This document shows, piece by piece, positions 31,804 to 40,966 of a stretch of 64,000 bases of DNA. The stretch's first letter is position 1, and every line of letters starts with the position of its first letter. The DNA lies in the NCBI GenBank assembly GCA_022510405.1, contig JAFLTP010000016.1, forward strand, positions 1 through 64,000. Reading direction: 5' to 3'. The notes below the pieces were generated by a model that did not search any database, was not told the origin of the DNA, and saw only the letters and a program-made list of their open reading frames with translations. Source of the stretch: Muribaculaceae bacterium (GTDB lineage: Bacteria; Bacteroidota; Bacteroidia; Bacteroidales; Muribaculaceae). Position numbers and translations under genes: made by a program.

Positions 31804-32598
31804 TTACTTGTGAAAATTGCGTTCCGCTATCTTTTTTAACGGGAATATGTATTGACCTTTCTTTTTGGTTTCATTTCCATATTCCACAGCGTGAACAGGA
31901 CAAATATGGTAACATCCCAAACAGGAGCAGCAATTTATGCCCCATTTGGGATGTCCTTCTTTCATTGAGACATTCAACATAGGACAAATAGCGGCACATT
32001 TACCGCAACTGATACAAGCTTCAGAATAATGCCATTGTTTGGGAAAAATTCCCCATTTTTTGAATAAAGGGAAAACTAATTTTGTTTTCAACCAGGGAAT
32101 GCTTCCTCTCACCACATCTACCCTTCTCTCTCCTCGGGTTAGGGCCTGCGCTATTTCAAGAATTCTTCCTTCGCAACTTTCAAGTTTTTTCTTCTCCAAT
32201 TCTTTTGGATCTACATTGAATCCGGGCAGTAATACATAGTTGTTTGGCATAATAACACTCCAAATGGAGTTTAGCGATATACCGAATTTCTTTAATTCTT
32301 TCCCTATCATCTCAGGTGCCAATGCTACTTCATCACCACAAGTCATGACACAATCCACAAGTATCCCGGAATCTTTTACCCGGTTCCAAAAATCCTCACC
32401 CAAATCCTGTATGAATTTGGAAATCAAAGGAGGTACACCCCATGAATAAATCGGGAAAACAAAAACTATCCTATCTTCAGGCGTTTCCAATTTATCTGTT
32501 TCGACTTCGGGAATAAATTTTAGATTCTGTCCAAGAAAATTTGAGAGGGTGGTTGCCACAAAAGTGGAATTACCGGTTCCTGAGAAATAGAAAACCAT
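31804..32598 (-). CDS. EFR1 family ferrodoxin (flavodoxin fold plus 4Fe-4S ferredoxin)
   Basis: FYFSGTGNST; CISCGKCAAICPM and CCSCLGCYHICPV clusters. Confidence 0.88.
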   Translation of the reverse strand: MVFYFSGTGNSTFVATTLSNFLGQNLKFIPEVETDKLETPEDRIVFVFPIYSWGVPPLISKFIQDLGEDFWNRVKDSGILVDCVMTCGDEVALAPEMIGKELKKFGISLNSIWSVIMPNNYVLLPGFNVDPKELEKKKLESCEGRILEIAQALTRGERRVDVVRGSIPWLKTKLVFPLFKKWGIFPKQWHYSEACISCGKCAAICPMLNVSMKEGHPKWGINCCSCLGCYHICPVHAVEYGNETKKKGQYIFPLKKIAERNFHK

Positions 32599-32610
32599 AA
32601 GAGGGAATAG

Positions 32611-32684
32611 AAATTAAAGATTAAAGTTTAAAGTTTAAAGTGTAATGTTTACAGTGTAATGTTTATAGTGTAATGTTTAGAGTT
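32611..32684. repeat. Short tandem repeats: (AAAGTTT)n then three 14-mers AGTGTAATGTTTAN
   Basis: Period 14 at 32639, 32653, 32667. Confidence 0.85.
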
Positions 32685-32705
32685 GGGAAGGAGGGAATCT
32701 GAAAT

Positions 32706-33746
32706 TTAACGCAAGGTGAATATTTTGAAAACGAGTTCTTTAAGGAGGTCATATTCATTTTGAGTGCTCCCTACTCCCTTGCTCATCACATCCTGAGCAC
32801 GGATGGAATGGATTATACCGTCGATTGTTCCGGCCTTATAGTTTCTCAATCCATTTTTATAGTCGTTTAACGCATAGGAAGTTTTGAGATCCAATTCTTT
32901 CATCAATCCGGGGTCGCTTTTATCTTTTGCTATTGCAGCAATAAATAGTTTTGAAAAATAATTGAATAGAGTTGCCACAACCATCACTCCCGGATTTTGC
33001 TTGGGATTCCTTGCAAAATAATCCACTATTCTCATGGCTCCGGTATAATCTCTTATTGATATTTTTTTTACCAATTCGAATGAATTATACTCCTTTGAGA
33101 TTCCAATCACCGCTTCTATCAAATCCGGCGTTATCACACCATTATTGCCCGCTGCCACTATTAGTTTGTCAACTTCACCAAATAATTTTGACAACGGGGA
33201 ACCGATATACTCGCATAAAAGGGCTATGGATTTGTCATCAATCCTTACCTTCTTATCACTGCAATAATCCGCAAGAGGTCCATTTAATTGATAATCCTTA
33301 AGTCTTTCGCTTTTAAAAACGACTCCACCTTCCGATTGAACAGCCTTAACCAACTGAGAAGTGGAAGCGAGAGAATCGCCTTTAAAAGTAATAACCAAAA
33401 CTGTGGTGTCATTCGCATGTTTCACATATGGCACCAATTTCTCCAGATTGGTTTTAGCCTTATCCATTGCCTGAGCCTCCTTTAGCATCACCAGTTGGCG
33501 TTCACTCATCAAAGGAAACTGCTGGGCCCGGGATATAACTTGGCGCACATCAACATCAGCGCCATAATATGTTGCCGAATTAAAATCTTTTTCATCTTCA
33601 GGCACAACCGTAGATTCCAAGGCATCCACCAAACGGTCGATATAATAATCCTCATCTCCCATGAGTAGATACACAGGCACATAATTACCTCTGTTTATGT
33701 CACCGATCAATTCTCGGAAACCGACGGTAGTTGCTTTTTTTGCCAT
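32706..33746 (-). CDS. holA: DNA polymerase III subunit delta
   Basis: [34 protein letters not shown]; typical HolA length and organisation. Confidence 0.92.
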   Translation of the reverse strand: MAKKATTVGFRELIGDINRGNYVPVYLLMGDEDYYIDRLVDALESTVVPEDEKDFNSATYYGADVDVRQVISRAQQFPLMSERQLVMLKEAQAMDKAKTNLEKLVPYVKHANDTTVLVITFKGDSLASTSQLVKAVQSEGGVVFKSERLKDYQLNGPLADYCSDKKVRIDDKSIALLCEYIGSPLSKLFGEVDKLIVAAGNNGVITPDLIEAVIGISKEYNSFELVKKISIRDYTGAMRIVDYFARNPKQNPGVMVVATLFNYFSKLFIAAIAKDKSDPGLMKELDLKTSYALNDYKNGLRNYKAGTIDGIIHSIRAQDVMSKGVGSTQNEYDLLKELVFKIFTLR

Positions 33747-34642
33747 GGGAAAAGGCTCTTAGATTTGAATATATAATTTCGGCAAATCACCAAAAAGGCT
33801 GTGGTAAGAACTATACTTATTATAACCCCCAATGAGTTGTCAAAAAATATGGAAGGGTTTGTCGAATCGATTAAATTTGAGGAGGGATCACCTGAAACCG
33901 CTGAACTAATCACAACAACGCTATTATTTAAAATATGGGCGAACATCGGCACCCATATCGATCTCGTCCAAATTAACAGGTACCCGAAAAAGGCACCCAT
34001 CAATAACCGGGGTAAAAATCCAAAAAACTGGAAATGCATCGTGCTGAAAATGAAAGCTGCCAACCAAACGGATACCCCTATTCCAATATTGGAACGCGAG
34101 AAGATTCCCTGTAAGCCTCCTCGGAAGAATAATTCTTCCGAAAAACCTGTCAATACACCTATCACAAGAACTCCAACCAGAACTGGGAAAAATCCATGTG
34201 TATCGAGGAGCAATCTTGAAGTAGCTTCATTTGTTTCTTCCCAATTTCTGAGAGTCTGTTCCAAACCGGCCATCGATTCCGGAAGACGGATGTTGCTATT
34301 CCATTCTATTAGCCATTCCATGGCCGGCATAGAAATACAATACACAATAAGCACTCCAATCAAAGCCCTGATTTTTGGAGGTCGTGTAAGTTCAAGCCAC
34401 CTTTTCCAATCATTAGAACTGAATTTTGCAAGAATAAAGGCCGGCAAACAGAACGCCAATATACATTGCACCGTAGACGCCAACAATCCGTGGGTCCTGG
34501 CATCGCCGGGAAGTTGATTTATTATGAAAGCAAAAGAGGAAGAGAACAAAAGCAAGAAAAAGAAACTGCCGAATAAAACGGCAAGCCTCATTCCTGCAGA
34601 TTCTCTTATTGAATTCAAAAAAGGATTAGTGTTCGACATCAA
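33707..34642 (-). CDS. CPBP family intramembrane metalloprotease
   Basis: [42 protein letters not shown] motifs. Confidence 0.9.
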   Translation of the reverse strand: MMSNTNPFLNSIRESAGMRLAVLFGSFFFLLLFSSSFAFIINQLPGDARTHGLLASTVQCILAFCLPAFILAKFSSNDWKRWLELTRPPKIRALIGVLIVYCISMPAMEWLIEWNSNIRLPESMAGLEQTLRNWEETNEATSRLLLDTHGFFPVLVGVLVIGVLTGFSEELFFRGGLQGIFSRSNIGIGVSVWLAAFIFSTMHFQFFGFLPRLLMGAFFGYLLIWTRSIWVPMFAHILNNSVVVISSAVSGDPSSNLIDSTNPSIFFDNSLGVIISIVLTTAFLVICRNYIFKSKSLFPWQKKQLPSVSEN

Positions 34643-35600
34643 ACTTCTTTCTTCGAAAAACGAAATTTCGTCCCAAATATTTTTCTTTTACAACGGGATT
34701 TTCAGCCAATTCCTCACTTGTGCCTTGGAAAAGTATCTTACCCTCGAAAAGAAGATATGCCCTGTCGGTGATACTCAAAGTTTCTGGAGCATTATGGTCG
34801 GTTATCAAAATTCCTATATTTTTCTCCTTTAAACGGTACACTACTTCCTGGATATCTTCCACTGCAATAGGGTCAACTCCTGCAAATGGTTCGTCAAGCA
34901 TGATAAACTTAGGATTGATGGCGAGACAACGGGCTATCTCTGTTCTTCTTCGTTCGCCACCCGAAAGGCGATCACCATAATTTCTTCTCACCTCCTGAAG
35001 GCGGAATTCAGCTATCAAGCTCTCCAACTTTTCTTTCTGATATTCTTTTGTGGTTGGAGTCATTTCAAGTACAGCACGGATATTGTCTTCCACAGTAAGT
35101 TTTCTAAAAACCGAAGCCTCCTGTGCAAGGTAACCGATTCCGAGTTGTGCGCGTTTATATACAGGAAACCCTGTGATATCCTGATTATTGAGGAAAATTT
35201 TACCTTCGTTTGGAGTTATAAGTCCGGTGGTCATATAGAAAGTTGTGGTCTTTCCGGCACCATTAGGACCCAATAATCCTACAATCTCGCCTTGTTTAAC
35301 ATTGATAGAAACGTGGTTGGCAACGGTTCTTTTCCCATATCTTTTCACCAAACCTTCAGTTCTTAGTATTCCTACTTCAGGTATGATAGCCTCCACTTTC
35401 TCTTCAACATTCACTTCTTCCTTCCCGGATTGTGGTGAACTTTCATTTGATTCCGGAGTTTCCTCTTTTATTTCATCATAGAAGACAAGATCCTGCATAT
35501 CAGGTTCGGGAGAGTTCTCCATTTCCTGGGCTTTCTCGGCCTCTTCAGGGGTCAAGATTCTATCTTTTATATCTTTCTTAAAGAACTTACTGAGTTTCAT
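34626..35600 (-). CDS. lptB: LPS export ABC transporter ATP-binding protein, with about 75-aa acidic N-terminal extension
   Basis: [61 protein letters not shown]. Confidence 0.92.
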   Translation of the reverse strand: MKLSKFFKKDIKDRILTPEEAEKAQEMENSPEPDMQDLVFYDEIKEETPESNESSPQSGKEEVNVEEKVEAIIPEVGILRTEGLVKRYGKRTVANHVSINVKQGEIVGLLGPNGAGKTTTFYMTTGLITPNEGKIFLNNQDITGFPVYKRAQLGIGYLAQEASVFRKLTVEDNIRAVLEMTPTTKEYQKEKLESLIAEFRLQEVRRNYGDRLSGGERRRTEIARCLAINPKFIMLDEPFAGVDPIAVEDIQEVVYRLKEKNIGILITDHNAPETLSITDRAYLLFEGKILFQGTSEELAENPVVKEKYLGRNFVFRRKKFDVEH

Positions 35601-36253
35601 TTACAAATTTTTGTGTGATTTACACCGGAACTAAGCAGACTTCTGATATAATCGGTGAGAAGCATTATTGCCACATTATTATTTCCTCCCTGAGGCACAA
35701 TTAGATCGGCATATCTTTTTGAAGGTTCTATATATAGTTCGTGCATAGGTTTTAGGGTCTCCCTATACCTGTCTATCACCATTTGAGGTGTTCTCCCCCT
35801 TTCGATGCAATCACGTTCTATAACCCTAATGAGTCGTTCATCGGCATCGGCGTCCACAAATACCTTCACATCCATCATATCCCTCAATTGCTTGTCGGTC
35901 AACACCAGGATTCCTTCCACCACCACTACATCTCGCGGTGGGAGATTGACAGTCTCCTTAAGACGCGAACATGTGATGAAATCATAACTTGGACGTGCTA
36001 TATTTTTCCCATTCTTGAGTTCAGTAAGTTGTTGGCATAGAAGAGTCCATTCAATCGACGCGGGCTCATCATAATTCATTTTGAGCCTCTCTTCCAACGG
36101 GATATGAGCATTATCGTTGTAATAACAATCCTGGGGCAAGACAGTTACCTCATCCTTTGGCAATGCTTCTATAATTTTTTTTACTACTGTGGTCTTTCCT
36201 GAACCGGTGCCACCGGCTATTCCAATTATCAGCATCTTTTTAGTTTTGAGCAA
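35597..36253 (-). CDS. udk: Uridine kinase
   Basis: [63 protein letters not shown]. Confidence 0.94.
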   Translation of the reverse strand: MLKTKKMLIIGIAGGTGSGKTTVVKKIIEALPKDEVTVLPQDCYYNDNAHIPLEERLKMNYDEPASIEWTLLCQQLTELKNGKNIARPSYDFITCSRLKETVNLPPRDVVVVEGILVLTDKQLRDMMDVKVFVDADADERLIRVIERDCIERGRTPQMVIDRYRETLKPMHELYIEPSKRYADLIVPQGGNNNVAIMLLTDYIRSLLSSGVNHTKICK

Positions 36254-36278
36254 ATTTACTAAATTTTCATTAACTTTG
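36245..36278 (+). promoter_or_regulatory. Promoter for mlaE-like gene
   Basis: TTTG-22-TAACTTTG. Confidence 0.5.
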
Positions 36279-36307
36279 CTCCTTAGAAAGAATGGTTTTT
36301 ATACTTT

Positions 36308-37054
36308 ATGCTTTTTAATTCTGCTGCTACATTCGGGAAATACTGCCTTTTTATTGTGCAAGTGTTTCATTCGCCGGATAAATGGAAAGAGTTTTTCAAG
36401 AAACTGGTTTTTGAAATCAGTAAACTTGGTGTAGACTCTATTCCTTTGGTTCTTATCATTTCCTTGTTTATTGGCGCCGTTATCACCATACAGATGGTTT
36501 TGAACACCACCTCCCCCCTCATACCGGCATATTCTACCGGCCTTGCCACCCGAGAAATTCTTTTACTGGAATTTTCATCAACCATGATGTGTCTCATCTT
36601 GGCAGGAAAGGTGGGCAGTAACATAGCATCCGAAATTGGCACAATGAGAGTGACTGAACAGATTGATGCTCTTGATATCATGGGAATCAATTCTGCCAAT
36701 TTTATCGTTTTGCCAAAAATCGTTGGTTTTGTATTTTTTGTACCGGTACTATGTGTGTTTTCAATGTTTGTTGGCTTGATCGGAGGTTGGATAATCGCGG
36801 AGTTCACAGCCATGATTTCCGTTGAAAATTATGTTTTCGGTATTCAAAGTTTCTTCACAGAATGGTATGTATGGTATGGCATTATCAAAACTGTGATCTT
36901 TGCGTTTATCATCGCCAGCGTGTCTGCTTACTATGGCTATTTTGTAAAAGGAGGATCGCGTGAAGTGGGACGAGCAAGTACTAAAGCGGTGGTATCGAGC
37001 TCAATTTTAATCCTCTTTTTTGATGTTATCCTGACAAAACTACTTCTTCAATGA
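36308..37054 (+). CDS. mlaE: MlaE family ABC transporter permease
   Basis: LIISLFIGAVITIQMVLNT; AGKVGSNIASEIGTMRVTEQIDALDIMGIN. Confidence 0.92.
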   Translation: MLFNSAATFGKYCLFIVQVFHSPDKWKEFFKKLVFEISKLGVDSIPLVLIISLFIGAVITIQMVLNTTSPLIPAYSTGLATREILLLEFSSTMMCLILAGKVGSNIASEIGTMRVTEQIDALDIMGINSANFIVLPKIVGFVFFVPVLCVFSMFVGLIGGWIIAEFTAMISVENYVFGIQSFFTEWYVWYGIIKTVIFAFIIASVSAYYGYFVKGGSREVGRASTKAVVSSSILILFFDVILTKLLLQ

Positions 37055-37833
37055 TAGAAGCGAAAAACATATCCAAATGGTTTGACGGTCAGAGAATTCT
37101 TTATGATATCTCGGCTACATTCGATACCGGGAAGACCAACCTTATCATTGGTCAATCCGGCTCCGGTAAGACTGTGTTTATGAAATGTCTTATAGGTCTT
37201 CTGACACCCGAAGAAGGAAGCATTTATTATGATGGACGCCGGTTCAGGTCAATGAACGATCAGGAGAAGAGGAAACTTCGTATGGAAATCGGAGTTCTTT
37301 TCCAAGGTTCGGCACTATTCGATAATGAAACAGTATTGGGAAATGTAATGTTCCCTTTGAAGATGTTCTCACCATTGAGCCATGAAGAGCAATTGGAAAG
37401 GGCGCATTTCTGTATCCAAAGGGTTGGTCTTACAAATGCTGACAACAAATATCCTTCAGAAATTTCCGGAGGTATGCAGAAACGTGTGGCGATCGCCCGA
37501 GCAATTGCATTGAATCCTAAATATCTTTTCTGCGATGAGCCCAACTCCGGATTGGACCCCAGAACCTCTATTTTGATTGATGAACTTTTGAGTGATATCA
37601 CTCATGAATACGGCATCACTACCATTATAAATACCCACGATATGAATTCAGTTTTGGGTATTGGTGAAAAAATTGTATTCATAAACAAGGGTCACTGCGA
37701 CTGGATCGGGAATGACAAAAATATTTTCCGCAGTACAAGTCAATCTCTCAATGATTTCGTATTTGCATCCCAATTATTCCATGAAGTTAAAAACTTCTTG
37801 GAACGCGAATACCAAGCGGAAGAGAAGGAGTAA
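37051..37833 (+). CDS. mlaF: MlaF-type ABC transporter ATP-binding protein
   Basis: GQSGSGKTVFMKCLIGLL; EISGGMQKRVAIARAIALNPKYLFCDEPNSGLDP. Confidence 0.9.
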   Translation: MIEAKNISKWFDGQRILYDISATFDTGKTNLIIGQSGSGKTVFMKCLIGLLTPEEGSIYYDGRRFRSMNDQEKRKLRMEIGVLFQGSALFDNETVLGNVMFPLKMFSPLSHEEQLERAHFCIQRVGLTNADNKYPSEISGGMQKRVAIARAIALNPKYLFCDEPNSGLDPRTSILIDELLSDITHEYGITTIINTHDMNSVLGIGEKIVFINKGHCDWIGNDKNIFRSTSQSLNDFVFASQLFHEVKNFLEREYQAEEKE

Positions 37834-37859
37834 AGTTGTATTAGTTTAAAATTTAAAGT

Positions 37860-38531
37860 TTAAAGAATAGATTCAAGAAAGATTTCAGTGAATTCTTTCT
37901 TGATTTTATCCATTTTTAATTTATTCCCTTCATTTGGAGATGAGGGGATTTCTTTTTCCATAGAGGTCACACCCTTGTTTTGAAATCCACAGGGATTTAT
38001 CATTGAAAAACCTGACAAATCGGAAGTGACATTAAGGCCAATTCCATGCATTGCACAAAAATGGCTACATTTGATTCCGATTGCACAAATTTTTCGTTCT
38101 CGTTTTGATCCTCTTCCAAGCCAAACGCCGGTGGCTCCTTCTACTCGTTCTCCCTTGATGCCATATTTTGAAATCAATGTGATTACCGTCTCTTCCAATA
38201 AGTCTACATAACCCTTAACTCCAAGTTTATGTTTATCAAGATCAAGGATAGGGTATACAATCAATTGGCCCGGACAATGGTAAGTGACATCTCCTCCCCT
38301 TCCTATATGATAAATACTGACTCCTTTTTCTTTTAAATAACTTTCGGGCATCAGCACATTCTCTTCCTTCGCTCTCCTTCCTAAAGTGATGACAGGATAA
38401 TGTTCCCCTATCAAAATATATTCATTCCGCTCTTTTCCTTCCTTCTTAGCTTTAACAAGATTATCAAACAGAGATCTCTGAACTTCTAAAATCTCGCCAT
38501 AGTCTCTGATTCCGAAATCAATAACCTCCAT
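37860..38531 (-). CDS. lipB: Octanoyltransferase
   Basis: GRGGDVTYHCPGQLIVYPILDL; KICAIGIKCSHFCAMHGIGLNV. Confidence 0.95.
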   Translation of the reverse strand: MEVIDFGIRDYGEILEVQRSLFDNLVKAKKEGKERNEYILIGEHYPVITLGRRAKEENVLMPESYLKEKGVSIYHIGRGGDVTYHCPGQLIVYPILDLDKHKLGVKGYVDLLEETVITLISKYGIKGERVEGATGVWLGRGSKRERKICAIGIKCSHFCAMHGIGLNVTSDLSGFSMINPCGFQNKGVTSMEKEIPSSPNEGNKLKMDKIKKEFTEIFLESIL

Positions 38532-38555
38532 TACTCTCCTCCGAACTCACATCTA

Positions 38556-38608
38556 CTACTTACAGCTTACAGCTTACAACTTACAACTTAAAACTTACAA
38601 CTTAAAAC
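38556..38608. repeat. Heptanucleotide-type repeat ACTTACA/GCTTACA/ACTTAAA between lipA and lipB
   Basis: CTACTTACAGCTTACAGCTTACAACTTACAACTTAAAACTTACAACTTAAAA. Confidence 0.88.
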
Positions 38609-39475
38609 TCATAAAACATGTCTTTCGGCATGATAACTTGACCTCACCAAGGGATGGCTCTCGATATGTCGGAATCCTTTCTGCTTCCCGATAACCCTAT
38701 ACTCTTCAAATACATCAGGGTGGATATATTCCTTAACTTGATAATGTTGCCTTGATGGTTGAAGGTATTGCCCGATTGTCATTACTTCGCAACCCACATC
38801 CAAAAGATCATCCATCGTCTGAAGTATTTCCTCTCGAGTTTCACCCAGACCCAACATTATTCCCGATTTGGATCTGACTCCGCTTTCCGATATATGTTGG
38901 ATTATTTTTAATGAAGTATCATAGGTGGCCACACTTCTGACTTCAGGTGTCAGTCTTCTCACAGTTTCAAGATTATGGGAAATAACTTCAGGTTTCTCAG
39001 CAATTATAGAATCCAATAAATCGGTTCTGCCTCTAAAATCCGGAACAAGTAATTCCATAGTCACACCGGGACATTCCCTTTTTAACCTCCGTGCCATCAT
39101 GGACCAATGACCGCTACCGTAATCTTCCAAATCATCCCTGTCAACCGAGGTGATCACTACATGTCTCAGATTTAATTCCTTTACCGATTTAACAATGTCA
39201 TCAATTTCTGACGGATTTATTGCGGAAGGTTTGCCGGATGTGACATTACAAAATTTACAGTTGCGTGTGCATATGGATCCACCGATCATAAAAGTGGCTG
39301 TTCCGTTGCTCCAACATTCCCCTTTGTTGGGACACATGCCACTGCTGCAGATAGTGTTCAGATGCCTTCCGTTGAGACAACCCAAAACTTGAGAAGCCTT
39401 GAAACCTCTTGGAAGTTTAATTTTTAGCCATTCGGGTTTTCTCAGAATAGTATCCTCTTTACTTGTTGACATCAA
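38609..39475 (-). CDS. lipA: Lipoyl synthase
   Basis: CSSGMCPNKGECWSNGTATFMIGGSICTRNCKFCNV radical SAM motif. Confidence 0.97.
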   Translation of the reverse strand: MMSTSKEDTILRKPEWLKIKLPRGFKASQVLGCLNGRHLNTICSSGMCPNKGECWSNGTATFMIGGSICTRNCKFCNVTSGKPSAINPSEIDDIVKSVKELNLRHVVITSVDRDDLEDYGSGHWSMMARRLKRECPGVTMELLVPDFRGRTDLLDSIIAEKPEVISHNLETVRRLTPEVRSVATYDTSLKIIQHISESGVRSKSGIMLGLGETREEILQTMDDLLDVGCEVMTIGQYLQPSRQHYQVKEYIHPDVFEEYRVIGKQKGFRHIESHPLVRSSYHAERHVL

Positions 39476-39488
39476 TCGTATTTTTTTA

Positions 39489-39521
39489 TTGGTTCAAAAT
39501 TACCCATTTTTCTTAACTTTG
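39489..39521 (+). promoter_or_regulatory. Promoter for serB
   Basis: TTG-22-TAACTTTG. Confidence 0.45.
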
Positions 39522-39552
39522 CATCACATACAATAATTTAAACGTAACCAAA

Positions 39553-40770
39553 ATGCAGACAGAATTAATTCTTGTCAACATCACCGGAGCCGACAGAGTG
39601 GGCATGACAGCCGAATTGATGGAAATCCTTGCACGGTACGATGCTGCCGTGCTCGACATCGGACAGGCAGACATTCATCACAATCTTGCTTTAGGTATTC
39701 TTTTTAAAACCGACAACCGTAAAAGCGGTGATATAATAAAAGAACTTCTTTTTAAAACCAATGCATTAAAAGTTCAGGTTAGTTTCAGTGTGATTTCTGA
39801 AGAGGAATACACAGACTGGGTGGGCAGACAGGGAAAAGGAAGATATATCATCACAATCCTTGGTCCGCAGATCACAGCAAAACAGATAGCCGAGGCAGCA
39901 AAAGTGATCGCTAACCAAGGTATGAATATCGACACTATCACCCGACTTACAGGCCGTATGCCGCTTGACGAATCCGAAAAACCGAAAACAAAGGCATGCA
40001 TTGAGTTCACTGTGAGAGGCACACCAAAGAACCTCGAAAAGATGCAGGAAGAGTTTATGAGTCTTTCACGCAAACTGAATTATGATATCTCCCTTCAGGA
40101 GGATACCATTTACCGCAGGAGCCGAAGATTAATATGTTTTGATATGGATTCCACACTTATCGAAACCGAAGTGATAGATGAATTGGCGGAAAAAGCCGGC
40201 GTTGGAGCCGAAGTTCGTGCCATCACAGAATCCGCAATGAGAGGCGAGATTGATTTCACGGAAAGTTTCACAAAACGTGTGGCACTTTTAAAAGGCCTGG
40301 ATGTTTCTGTAATGAAAGAGATCGCAGAGAATCTTCCTGTCACTGATGGATTGGAACGTTTGATGGAGGTGTTGAAAAGATCGGGTTATAAAACTGCAAT
40401 TTTGTCGGGAGGTTTCACTTATTTCGGCAACTATCTCAAACAGAAATATAATTTCGATTATGTTTATGCCAATGAACTTGAAGTTGATGCAGACGGAAAA
40501 CTAACGGGAAAATATTTGGGCGATATAGTTGACGGCAAAAGAAAGAAAGAACTTCTACGACTTTTGGCCCAGGTGGAAAATATCAATATTGCCCAGACAA
40601 TAGCGGTGGGAGATGGCGCCAATGATCTGCCCATGCTCTCGGAAGCAGGTCTCGGAATAGCCTTTCACGCAAAACCAAAAGTAAAGGCTGAGGCAAGTCA
40701 AAGCATCTCCACAACCGGTATCGACGGTATCCTTTATTTCCTCGGATTCAAAGACTCTTATATTTCTTAA
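39553..40770 (+). CDS. serB: Phosphoserine phosphatase with N-terminal ACT domains
   Basis: LICFDMDSTLIETEVIDELAEKAGVG; ILSGGFTYF; GDGANDLPML. Confidence 0.95.
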   Translation: MQTELILVNITGADRVGMTAELMEILARYDAAVLDIGQADIHHNLALGILFKTDNRKSGDIIKELLFKTNALKVQVSFSVISEEEYTDWVGRQGKGRYIITILGPQITAKQIAEAAKVIANQGMNIDTITRLTGRMPLDESEKPKTKACIEFTVRGTPKNLEKMQEEFMSLSRKLNYDISLQEDTIYRRSRRLICFDMDSTLIETEVIDELAEKAGVGAEVRAITESAMRGEIDFTESFTKRVALLKGLDVSVMKEIAENLPVTDGLERLMEVLKRSGYKTAILSGGFTYFGNYLKQKYNFDYVYANELEVDADGKLTGKYLGDIVDGKRKKELLRLLAQVENINIAQTIAVGDGANDLPMLSEAGLGIAFHAKPKVKAEASQSISTTGIDGILYFLGFKDSYIS

Positions 40771-40801
40771 CTAAAATATTAAGTTATCCTTTTGACATCA
40801 T

Positions 40802-40833
40802 TTTGTTTATTTTTTGAGAAATATGTAACTTTG
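40802..40833 (+). promoter_or_regulatory. Promoter for dsbD
   Basis: TTTG-20-TAACTTTG. Confidence 0.55.
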
Positions 40834-40966
40834 CTCCAACGTTTTGGCATTTAAACGATAATTATTAACCACAATATAAGGTATAAAGATAATTTTCTTA
40901 AATTAACCCAAGTTGGGCGGTAAATGGATTTTCATTAATTTTACTTGCCTTAAATAAACTACCGTC

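Noticed and set aside
33801-34517. 238-aa plus-strand ORF opposite the CPBP protease
   Set aside because: The minus-strand frame has the conserved EExxxR and HxxxN-type motifs; the plus frame has none
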